Assembly (NCBI GenBank): GCA_964017185.1
Contig: OZ024872.1
Coordinates: forward strand, 41,422,188-41,486,187
Direction of reading: 5' to 3'
Length of the DNA stretch: 64,000 bases
Origin: Rugalucina vietnamica
Lineage: Eukaryota > Mollusca > Bivalvia > Lucinida > Lucinidae
The position numbers and the translations under genes were made by a program. This document shows, one piece after another, positions 55,477-64,000 of this stretch. A model generated the notes under the pieces. That model was given only the letters and a program-made list of their open reading frames with translations, was not told the DNA's origin and ran no database searches. Position 1 is the first letter of the stretch. Each line of letters begins with the position of its first letter.

Positions 55477-57380
55477 ACTATATATACATTTATAATCACC
55501 AAAATGAAATCTACCCATGTTTGAACATTAAGGTGTTACATACGATACCGTGAGCATACTTGCAAGTCACAGGCTGTGTATTTTAGCACACTAAACATGT
55601 ATTTATCAAAGTGTGTGTAAAATAGAACTAAATAATTTACACAAACATATAACAGTTATTAATTTTGATATTTTTGTTGAAACACCTACTTTTTAAATGT
55701 TACAGCATACGGCGGTACCCTTAGGAAATGTTAAATTATTTAAATAAAATAAATTAAATATTTAATATAAATGTATGATTTTGTGTAATAGCCAAGTTAA
55801 ACTATTGGTCAGTAAGAAAGGACCTATCGCTTTTAGAATATGACGAAAGAAATGCCAAAAACAAAAACGTTTTTGAACCCAAACCCCTATTTTCACGCCA
55901 TAGATGTAGAAGTAACGTTTGTAACACCGTATAATGTCTAATTTCAACTTTTAAAGATCATAAAGCATGTCCGTTAAACTGTTCTAGTACGTGAAATAAT
56001 TAGTGTTGTTGCATGATTAATGTGGGTGGAGCATAGTAGGTGTCACTTTTTTGTTGGTACAAATATATTTTGAATATGTAACTTCTGTAACGAGCTACAG
56101 AAATATTGTGCACCACTTGCCGGGGCGACAACGTGCCTAGAACTCATCTAGGATGACCAATGGACCAATTTCATACTGCAAACAAAGTATGTGGAGGGTG
56201 TTGTGCGATTTCGTTAAATACGGTAGATACAGAATCTAGCGTCTCGCCTAAAATCTCTGTATATTACATGGGAAAGTTTTCACAATCATTATTTCGAAGC
56301 CACGCTGTGGTCGAAGCCGGACTAAGGGAGAGTCTACGCCACAAGAATTCGGCTGTTTACTGGCATGGGATCGGATCGTGTGACGCGTAAGATTTTGACG
56401 CCTTTTACTGAAATTCTGGTATATGTACCGAATCAGGCACAAAGTAGCGTGATAGTCTAAAGAGGCACTGATAAGGCTGACCCGCGTCTCCGAGTTAAAA
56501 GTGCAGTTGTAAAATAAAGGCATGGCAGTAAATTATTATCTTTTAACTTAAACCCTTAAATCACAGAAAAACAATCATTGCGTTGTACAAAATATGTGGT
56601 AAACCGAAATAGACGTGTAATTGGATGGATTTGAATGTTTGATTTCTGGTAAGGACCCTTATTATGAAGGTTGATGTATTAGAAAATGTGCAAAAGTGTT
56701 GTAACAAAAAAGCACAACTTTGTATAAGCAGGAATAGGATCCCTCAGGAACACCGAAGAAAAAAGTAAAGATCATAAGCTGGTTCGCAGACTGCTCTGAA
56801 TGCCCTACAGATGGCCTCATTTCGACGAATATGCTTTGTAGCAATCAACACCCGATGGTATTTCAGATTCTGCCAGCTTAAGAAGCCTGGCGTCCTTTTT
56901 AGGGAACATAGGCAAACAGTATAGGGTTTTAGCGAAGATATAACTGTACCGTATTCTTGTAACATGCAAAGTTGTGTCCTTATGTAATAAAAATGTGGCC
57001 ATAACAGTTCAAGCGTTCCACATTATACTCCTTCATCAAAACTGCCGATTTTGGATAGAATTCAGTACATGAAGTTCAAAAATGCAGGGATCTATGATAA
57101 TCTGGCCTTGGAATACTTGTCCTTAATATTCACACTTCAATCTAATTTTACTTTGTTTACTTGTTCATTTATCTCACGTGGATTCACTTTTATCGCATAA
57201 GTGCAAATATGCTCAATAAATATTTGCTGTCCAAAACTGACCGTATGTGTTGACCATCACGCCAACGCCTCCCACTAAACCAATAGAGATTGTCGATATT
57301 TGCTTCCAGTCGCTTTGCGATTTAATGCATTTACGAAAACAAGTCCATTCTATATACTGAGAATTTTTGAGATGTACAAA
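55477..57380. other. No gene seen; repeat fragments
   Basis: Contains periodic-motif sites (55534, 55912), a MITE A right end at about 56250-56300 (CTCTGTATATTACATGGGAA) and a half-copy of the 3315 hairpin repeat at 56885-56925. Short ORFs lack domains. Confidence 0.5.
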
Positions 57381-57382
57381 AT

Positions 57383-57445
<63 letters not shown>

Positions 57446-57486
57446 TTATTATTATTATTTTTTTTTTTTTTTTGGGGGGGGGGGGG
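57381..57486. repeat. (TTTA)n, (TTA)n, poly-T, poly-G tract
   Basis: About sixteen TTTA units pass into TTA, then about 18 T and about 14 G. Assembly errors are likely here. Confidence 0.93.
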
Positions 57487-57640
57487 TGTGTTCTTAAACA
57501 TAAATTGTTGGTACAAGTTAGAACCGCTGACGAGTACCCACAATCTAAGTTGTTTATCAAGAAAAAAGAAAGAACATCCACGTAAACCCCAGTTTAACTA
57601 CATTAAAGTGGGGGTTTAAAGTGACAGGTTATTCTGATGT
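57487..57640. mobile_element. MITE family A, decayed copy
   Basis: TTCTTAAACATAAATTGTTGG.. TAGAACCGC..GACGAGTACCCACAATCTAAG, then ACCCCAGTTTAACTACATTAAAGTGGGGG. Confidence 0.65.
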
Positions 57641-58659
57641 TTATTCATGGAAGTTGTGGTATAGTTCAGTGTAAGCCTTCATGATACATATTCACACACA
57701 TTAATAAAATTTAAATTTGATCATTACAATTAAATGCAATGTACATGTATATTCATTTTCTCCATTCTTTTAAAGATTAAATAGATTTAAGGTATTGGTG
57801 AAGGAACCAAATTAATGAAATGATCAAGATAATACAAATTGTTTAAATTGTCATCTCCATGATTGCTCTCCCCCCCCCCCCCGAAAAAAAAAAATACATT
57901 TCTTGAAACTTGAAAGCAACGAGTTTGTGTCTAATATGTTACAGATTAGGACGTTTTTCCTGCCATCTTGTTCATTCCCAATATAAAATTTAAATCAGCT
58001 CATACGCAACTGGCTGACACACTTGTTGGCATTGTTAACACCTATCAGCAGGATAAATCACTGACTTTGGTGATCTTTACATGAAGTTTCCAATGAAATT
58101 TGATGATTTTAGTATTTATATGTATGTATAATAGCATACAATGTACTTTAATGACCAGACCCCTTTTGTCTGATCCACGCTCATATATGAGATACTACTT
58201 GGCAAAATTTACGAAAACATCTAAGCTCTTAGCACTGAATGATTTATGGCCAAAATTAGACTGGACTGACATGATACATAAATGGATGCCAAGTATATTA
58301 TTATGCAGGTTGCCAAATACAAGCGTAAAATACATAAAATACATTTTGATGTTTTGACTACCACCTTGGATGCTATCCTGCATACTCAAATTAGATAATT
58401 GGCAAAAAAGACATGCCTCAAGTTATGCTATGCCTTACACAAAATGTTTCGATTAGCACAACATCTCAAATATGTACAGGTTAAATTGTGTTTTTGTGCT
58501 TCTTTTTATCATGACCGCCATCTTGGATGCCATCTTAGTTTCTTGAAGCTACAAATGTTATGACTTATGATGAAATGTTATGTTTCATAACTTCTTTATC
58601 TATGTCTTACACACGAGCAAACCAATAAGTAGCATTATAAATTTGCCCCATATCTGTTT
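57641..58659. other. No gene seen
   Basis: AT-rich. A CCGCCATCTTGGATGCCATCTT segment at 58506 is a diverged outlier of the tandem array that follows. Confidence 0.5.
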
Positions 58660-59150
58660 GCTATTTCTGGTTTCCATCTTGGATACCATCTTGAATATAT
58701 CAAAAATGCTCAATGATGCAAAAGTGGCATCAATTGGATTCTTCAAGGGCTAGGTCTGCTAAACAAGATTCAGTAAAGAAAAACACTTTAGAACTTAATT
58801 CCATGTTCTCTCAGATGTAAAATATTGATTTTTGCTATTTCTGACTTCCATCTTGGATATCATCTTGAATATATCAAAATGCTCAATGATGCCAAAGTTG
58901 CATCACTTGCATTCTTCAAGGGCTAGGTCTGATAAACAAGAGTCAGTAAAGAAACACTGTAGAACTTAATTCAAGGTCCTTTCAGATGTAAAATTTTAAT
59001 TTTTGCTATTTCTGGCTTCCTTCCCGGATACTATTTTGGATATATATGAAAATGCTCAATGATGCCAAAGTGGCATCACTTGGATTCTTCATCAGTAAAC
59101 ATGTAAAGAAAACAAACTTTAGAACTAAATTCCAGGTCCTCACAGAATTC
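58660..59150. repeat. ~172-bp tandem array, three units
   Basis: GCTATTTCTGRYTTCC starts at 58660, 58834 and 59005. Each unit has TTGGATA.CATCTTGAATATAT, AATGCTCAATGATGC and TAGAACTTAATTCCA-like segments. Confidence 0.85.
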
Positions 59151-59447
59151 AGCCCTTTTCTGCTGGACTATTATTGGTAAAGCACGAAAAAAAAAATGTT
59201 TAGCCACGGGACGTGGTAGTCGTCCTTGAAGAATGTTTCTGTATAAACGGTGCTGGCTGAGGTTGTCCTTTGATTGTTGTCATCACTTTGTAACATTTTT
59301 TCCCCAATATATACTGACGAGTTCATAAAAATCGCTTCTCATCAGAATCATCAAGACGGCCCTGTTTCGATTTATCTGTTTATTTTTTTCTGCATCTCTG
59401 ATGTTCTCGTCACCTTTGTATATGTATTTGGTTGATGCTAGCCGAAT

Positions 59448-59660
59448 GAGCCGCGACGGTAGAAAACCAGTCTCCAGGGTATCCGACAAGGTCTGACACA
59501 AACTGGCCTGTACAGTCTTAGAAGCAGGCCAAACAAATTTCAGAATAAAGAAGAAGAGAAATTGTACTATCCGTGTAGCGAAAACTTACGGTCACTGCGA
59601 AGCTGATCAGCGCCTTTGTTTTTGCATAGGCAAAAATCCATTTTTCTTATGATGCGGCTC
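59448..59660. mobile_element. MITE family B copy
   Basis: GAGCCGCGACGGTAGAAAACC at the left and TTTTTCTTATGATGCGGCTC at the right. The central palindrome is partly deleted. Confidence 0.8.
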
Positions 59661-60124
59661 AAATAATATTGGAAAAGATTCAGCCAGTTTGCTATCCGTG
59701 GCTTCGTTTGCTATTTTCTTGTTTTGTGCTGCCCTTTCTCTTTTGTCTGATGTCTGAGTTGGGATTCCAAATTTAATTTATCAATATTGTGACATTTTAT
59801 GTGAAAGTGACAAAATGTTTAATTATCGGGAAATGCCTTTTTGTATTTCCATGCTTGGTATTAAGTCAAATGTCCCAATGAATCGTAAGAAATCGTACGA
59901 TTGTCTATTCATAAGGTTATTGAAAAGACTGCGTATGCAAAATTTGTAAAATGGAAAATTTGTAAAATTTGTAAAATGTTTTCAAACGTGCTTCTGCTTT
60001 CTTTGCATATCGGGGTAAAAGAAATAACCCTTAAATTAATATTAAGACGATTCTTAAGCGATCGTAAGCGCAGTGGGACTGGAACTTTACGGGTCTAGAT
60101 TCAACGTGGACCTGGTACAAACAT

Positions 60125-60300
60125 GAGCCGGCGTCATGAGAAAAACGGAATTTCACCGATGCGAAAACAAAGGCGCAGATCAGCTATGCAGTACCATCCT
60201 CATATTCCTTAATCCGAAATTTCAGGCTTCTAGCTATCTTCTGCAGCTGCACAGGCCGGTTTATGTCAGGCCTGGTCGGAAACCCCGGAGCCACGTCTCA
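60125..60300. mobile_element. MITE family B, degenerate right end
   Basis: GAGCCGGCGTCATGAGAAAAACGG then GCGAAAACAAAGGCGCAGATC. The right side retains GTCAGGCCTGGTCGGAAACCC but loses the last terminal repeat bases. Confidence 0.72.
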
Positions 60301-60710
60301 ACAATTAACTCTGACCGAACTGTACTCGTTTTCACATTTAAAATTCCATAGGAGCTTGCCTAAATCTGATAATAACCTGATGCCAAGAACAAGATGTCTG
60401 AGAAAGATTTCAGCTTCTTCATATGCATTATTAAAAAATGGTAATATACAGAAAATTGCATATTACCTTTGGGCAATAGTTTTGCAAAGAAATAGGCTAA
60501 GATGTGCATAATATTTAACATATTTTGTGGGTAACTGGATCAAGCTGTATTTGATCTATTTCAATTCAGTTCACAGAAAATGATGAAGAAACCGCAACCC
60601 ATGTACGTGGGTTGGGATTTAAGTTCGTAGACTTTCTTTTATAAAGTTCAGGTAACTGAAATTATATCATTCTGAAAAAACATTCTTTTACCTATTATAT
60701 GAGATATTAA

Positions 60711-61210
60711 AGGAATAGGCCCACAAACGATTGTGTTGTGCGTTTTACGAAAGCCTTCATGTAGCTGAACAGTTTGCAACAAATTTCATGAAAATCAACC
60801 AAGGTATATGAAAAATATAGCAGTTTGAAAAGTTTGATGGCCCAAATCCAGAACGAGGCTGTGAGGGCATGACGTCACTCCATCACAATCATGGACTTAT
60901 AAATATCTGCCATTTCCATGCATATTAAAGTATGAAAGTTGTCGAAATACTTTCCATTTACTTAATAGAATCATACTGATCTGTTTCCGAATGTAAAAAG
61001 TAAGTCTACACTGTAAATAAGCATTTTTTCTTTTCGGTCACGTGACTAGCTAAACAAAATGGCGACCACCATAGGCGGCCATTGTTGAATCATTAAAACT
61101 TTCATATCTTCAAAACCACTTAACCGATTTTAATAAATGTGGTGTCAAAATGTTTGTTTCGCTAATCACTTTCTTTTGAAATGAAGGATAATGTTTGTTA
61201 ACCTATTCCT
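60711..61210. mobile_element. 500-bp MITE with TTAA target site
   Basis: AGGAATAGG... and ...CCTATTCCT inverted ends flanked by TTAA at 60707-60710 and 61211-61214. TTAA duplications are typical of piggyBac-type elements and some other superfamilies. No ORF. Confidence 0.8.
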
Positions 61211-61275
61211 TTAAGCATAGTTCTACTTTATACGGTTTCAAAACAACAATGAATTGAAAACAATGACCTTCCATC

Positions 61276-61927
61276 ACCCGGGGCACGCCGTGGAAACTGT
61301 GACGTCGAAACTACGTCAGCTTTCAATAAATATCGACATTTAAACTTTTATTGTTGAACCATACAACATGCCCTACCTTTAGTTACCTACAAAGTTTCCT
61401 TCATGGATTCGATACTTGTTATCGCCGAAAATACTGTGATCATCAGAAATAGCTGTTATACTCTATTTTATGTGTATTATGCATATTCGTGTTTTCTAGT
61501 AAGAATGTTGGCCATGGCGATTGCAAATAAATTTTAGGCATGTACATTTCTCATAGTGTAAAAGTCAAGTGCGTCCATCTGACATCTCACAAGCCATTTA
61601 AATACCACAGCATTATCTATTCTACATCTGTACATCAAATCGCTATCATTTTGAATGATTCTGTGGGCATTTTCGCCAATCAAACATAAGATGGTATCAT
61701 TGCTCTTGTGTTGACGTTGCTTGTTAAAGTCGTTTTTCAGTAACGACTCGCTATACGTTTTCTCCAATAACAAAATAAGTCGTTCACATTTATCGAAATA
61801 ACAACATGACACTACGATGCCTCAAATTGATTAAGCTCAAATTTTGGTCTACAATATGGGAATTATTGGCATGTTTTTCAAATTCTTATAGCTTCAGAAT
61901 CATTCAAAATACGACGTGCCCCGGGTA
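61276..61927. mobile_element. ~650-bp element with ACCCGGGGCACG ends
   Basis: ACCCGGGGCACGCCGT at the left, complement at the right (ACGACGTGCCCCGGGT). Between them is a minus-strand 92-codon ORF (61534-61812, LLEKTYSESLLKNDFNKQRQ) that I do not recognise. No clear target duplication. Confidence 0.5.
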
Positions 61928-62118
61928 GCGAAACCTAGGTTGCTGTGGAGACAATTTTAATGTGCACTGCGCATGATTTCTTGAAAAATATTTTAAATAC
62001 TGAACAAGGAGACGTTGCTTCTTTATAATAATGCATCAAATATGTAGCAATAGAACTACCAACATACTTTGAGCGACCCATGAGATTAAAAGAATCTATA
62101 ATGGGGTTGAGGCCGAGA

Positions 62119-62222
62119 CAAGGAAATCTCAGGCAAGTTTTCAGATTATTCAAGTCTCATCCGAGGCTCTGCCGAGGATGAGACTTGAATAATCTGAAAA
62201 CGAGCCTGAGATTTCCTTTTTG
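62119..62222. repeat. ~45-bp-stem palindrome
   Basis: AAGGAAATCTCAGGC..TTTTCAGATTATTCAAGTCT pairs with AGACTTGAATAATCTGAAAA..GCCTGAGATTTCCTT. The loop is GAGGCTCTGCCGA. Weaker pairing extends to about 62077 and 62262. It is probably a short foldback-type MITE. Confidence 0.85.
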
Positions 62223-62262
62223 AGGCCTAAATACCATCATTGATTATTTTTCTCACCCATCA

Positions 62263-63122
62263 AATACCATTTTGACTCTGAATAGGCTTCAAATGCAGTT
62301 CAGGCAGCCATTTTGTTTTTACATGAAACAATATGCAAATTAACCAGTGAAAAAAAAAATAAAAATAATTTTGTATATGCACTTACCTTACAAAAAATAT
62401 TTAATTAGCATTTTGTTTTGTGCAGAAAAGCCTCAACAAAATTAAATTTTGAGATTTTTTATCAAAGCAGCAGACTACAATTACTCATGTAAACGTCCTG
62501 AAATTAACACCTGCAGGGTTATTTTTGTCACTGACAGTTGACACCTAGCTCACCATTTCCTTATATGGAAGTACACATAAAGATGTACATTTCTATTGGC
62601 TAATTGCAGAAATGATTGGCATTTTGAGACAGCTAAAATCTACTAGTACTGATGAGACAGAAATACCTCAGACAGGCACACAAAGGGATATGCTTGTCTG
62701 ATGGGTGAGAAACACTCGTCACATGCACCCCTCTTGCGTATACTATTATTAGGCAGATTCATACAGCTGTCAGTTATTACCAGCATTCTTTTTATCCTGC
62801 ATCAATACTCCTCTGAAACAGACTTCCTTCAGAGATTGTCCTATTGGAAGATCTTGACTCATTCAGAAATGGAGTCTGTATTTCATACACTGATTTTTAA
62901 ACATCTTTTAATCTCACATCTTCTTCACTAACACTTTTATCTTTTATCAAGTCTCACTATTGCACTTTTTATCTTCTACAATCTTTCTTTTATTCTTGCG
63001 CTGACAGCGCAACGGCACATAATAAATAAAATCAGTGGCAAAAGTCTACGAACTTAAATCCCAACCCCCGTAAATAACACAATTGCGAAATTCATAAATC
63101 AGCGTTGTATATGATTTGAATC
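62263..63122. other. No gene seen
   Basis: AT-rich. The 76-codon ORF at 62701 lacks recognisable features. Confidence 0.5.
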
Positions 63123-63315
63123 GCATCACGAGACAACCACCAATGTGGTTTGCGAACAGGTCAGACACAAACGGAGCTGCACAAGCAAGGAAGATGGCTA
63201 GAGGCTGGAAATGTTTGATTTAAGAAGAAGAGGAATTGTACTCTCCGTGTAGCGAAAGCAAATGCTACTGCGAAGCTGATCTGCGTCTTTCTTTTCGTAA
63301 ATGCCGATTATTGGT
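63123..63315. mobile_element. MITE family B, diverged copy
   Basis: CGCATCACGAGACAACCACCAATGTGG at the left. GTAGCGAAAGCAAATGCTAC in the centre. GCCGATTATTGGTTTGGC at the right with the outer bases lost. Confidence 0.7.
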
Positions 63316-63375
63316 TTGGCTTATTTCTTTTACTTTACCCCTGTTGTTGATCATAACATTCTCACCGTCCGGTTT

Positions 63376-64000
63376 AGCTCATCTGAGCCGTCAGGCTCAC
63401 AAGGTGAACTTATGGTTTAGATTATACAGATATAATATAGACATTTATTGATACATGATGGCAGTAACAACAAATATACAATAAGAATTCGGAAGGAAGT
63501 CTTTCGACTATTATAATCCGTCTCCCAAAAGGTGAACTTATGGTATAGGCATCATCCGGCGTTCGTCGTCCATTGTCCGTCGTACACAATTTTCATAGAT
63601 CTTCTCCCCTTAAACCGCTTGGCCAATCAAAACCAAACTTCATGTGAAATATCCTCAGGAAACGGGAACTAAACTTTGTATAAATGTTTCAAGGTCGCAT
63701 GACCAAGATAGCCGCCATGCCAATATATGGTAAAGATACTTAAACTCTTGTACTCCGGAACCGGCGGTCCGATTTCAACGAAACTTGGTATGTAGTATTT
63801 GTATAAGTCATGACCTCGAGTTGACATTGACCTATTTTACGGCAAGGTCAAATTTTACCTGGAAAAAGAATAAACTTTTTTTTTCAGAACGTTCTACAGC
63901 CTATGACCTAAACGTAGATAAATACAGACAATTTATTGTGCAAATTCGAGTATTCGAGGCCAAGAAATGGCCAAAGGCCATTTTCATAAAAAATGTACTT
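63376..64000 (+). mobile_element. Mollusc interspersed repeat (CTCACCTGAGCCGAAGGCTC family), copy 3, cut by window end
   Basis: TTAGCTCATCTGAGCCGTCAGGCTCAC, GTTCGTCGTCCATTGTCCGTC, TTCATAGATCTTCTCCCCTTAAACCGCTTGGCC, and GGTCGCATGACCAAGATAGCCGCC follow the order of copy 1. GGTGAACTTATGGT appears twice (63402, 63532), showing an internal duplication. Confidence 0.8.

Larger units (their letters stand above)
52098..56092. repeat. Dispersed GTWACGTATGTWAC motif with ~360-bp spacing
   Basis: GTTACGTATGTTAC at 52098, 52262 and 52618. GTAACGTATGTAAC at 52994 and 53319. The complement GTTACATACGTTAC at 55168, a one-base variant at 55534, and GTAACGTTTGTAAC at 55912. Spacings are mostly 325-378 bp although most flanking sequence has diverged. 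The same motif is in the FB1 centre (7900, 8262, 8620). Confidence 0.7.
60608..63068. repeat. 27-bp inverted repeat bracketing a 2.4-kb composite region
   Basis: GGGTTGGGATTTAAGTTCGT (continuing AGACTTT) at 60608-60634 is reverse-complemented at 63041-63068. The interval contains the TTAA element, the ACCCGGGGCACG element and the 62119 palindrome. It may be a larger host transposon. Target duplications were not identified. Confidence 0.6.

Noticed and set aside
61534..61812. 92-codon minus-strand ORF as a gene
   Set aside because: It sits inside a probable non-autonomous element, no domain is recognised and no splice or promoter context was seen. Kept only as a note.
62648..62680. CTGATGAGACAGAAA as a hammerhead core
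   Set aside because: Only GAC separates CTGATGA from AGAAA, so stem II cannot form.

Overview
**Organism and overall character.** The window looks like an AT-rich animal genome, and most likely a bivalve mollusc. Three things point there: intronless Mab-21/cGAS-like coding sequences of the kind expanded in bivalves, a molluscan-type sodium-influx-stimulating (SIS) neuropeptide exon, and interspersed repeats I recognise from mollusc genomes (the CTCACCTGAGCCGAAGGCTC repeat, the GAGCCGC..TCATGAGAAAACC element, and a tRNA-derived SINE). The species cannot be fixed from sequence alone. Host genes occupy only a few per cent of the window. The rest is transposable elements, many nested, so several insertions can be dated against each other or checked against a paralogous empty site inside the window.

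**Layout.** 0-4.6 kb: microsatellites, an inverted-repeat cluster and small MITEs. 4.66-10.56 kb: a foldback element (FB1) whose arms carry 103-bp tandem subrepeats; its left arm holds a 1.2-kb TA-flanked insertion. 10.6-15.7 kb: a Penelope-like reverse transcriptase element with a CR1/L2-type LINE inserted in it, flanked by antisense pieces of a second LINE. 16-18.3 kb: MITEs and a TA-flanked element full of GTGCAC sites. 18.48-21.24 kb: a second foldback (FB2) with mariner-like ends and the same 74-codon ORF in both arms. 21.8-23.4 kb: a second Penelope-like copy, 5'-inverted. 23.7-26.6 kb: a SINE, then the first Mab-21/cGLR gene. 28.2-33.8 kb: a region duplicated at 38.3-39.76 kb, carrying hammerhead-ribozyme repeats, MITEs and a large mollusc repeat. 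34.1-35.4 kb: the second cGLR gene. 40.3-41.7 kb: an apparently intact hammerhead motif, a LINE C-terminus and a Penelope-like 3' tail. 42.7-43.0 kb: SIS-like neuropeptide exon (minus strand). 43.45-49.13 kb: a third foldback (FB3) whose left arm is split by a 1.94-kb CAC..GTG element with a 5-bp target duplication. 49.4-64 kb: further TA- and TTAA-flanked elements, tandem repeats, a recurrent 14-bp motif with about 360-bp spacing, and MITEs.

**How the pieces relate.** The two cGLR genes are same-strand paralogues 7.7 kb apart, both with an intact predicted catalytic triad, and are probably nucleotide-second-messenger synthases of innate immunity. The 5' flank of the second gene also exists as an orphan copy downstream of it. 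The small repeats at 28.29, 28.67 and 40.37 kb fold on the minus strand as type-I hammerhead ribozymes; the 40.37-kb copy keeps every core residue. All functions are inferred from motifs and recalled family knowledge. No search or folding program was run.
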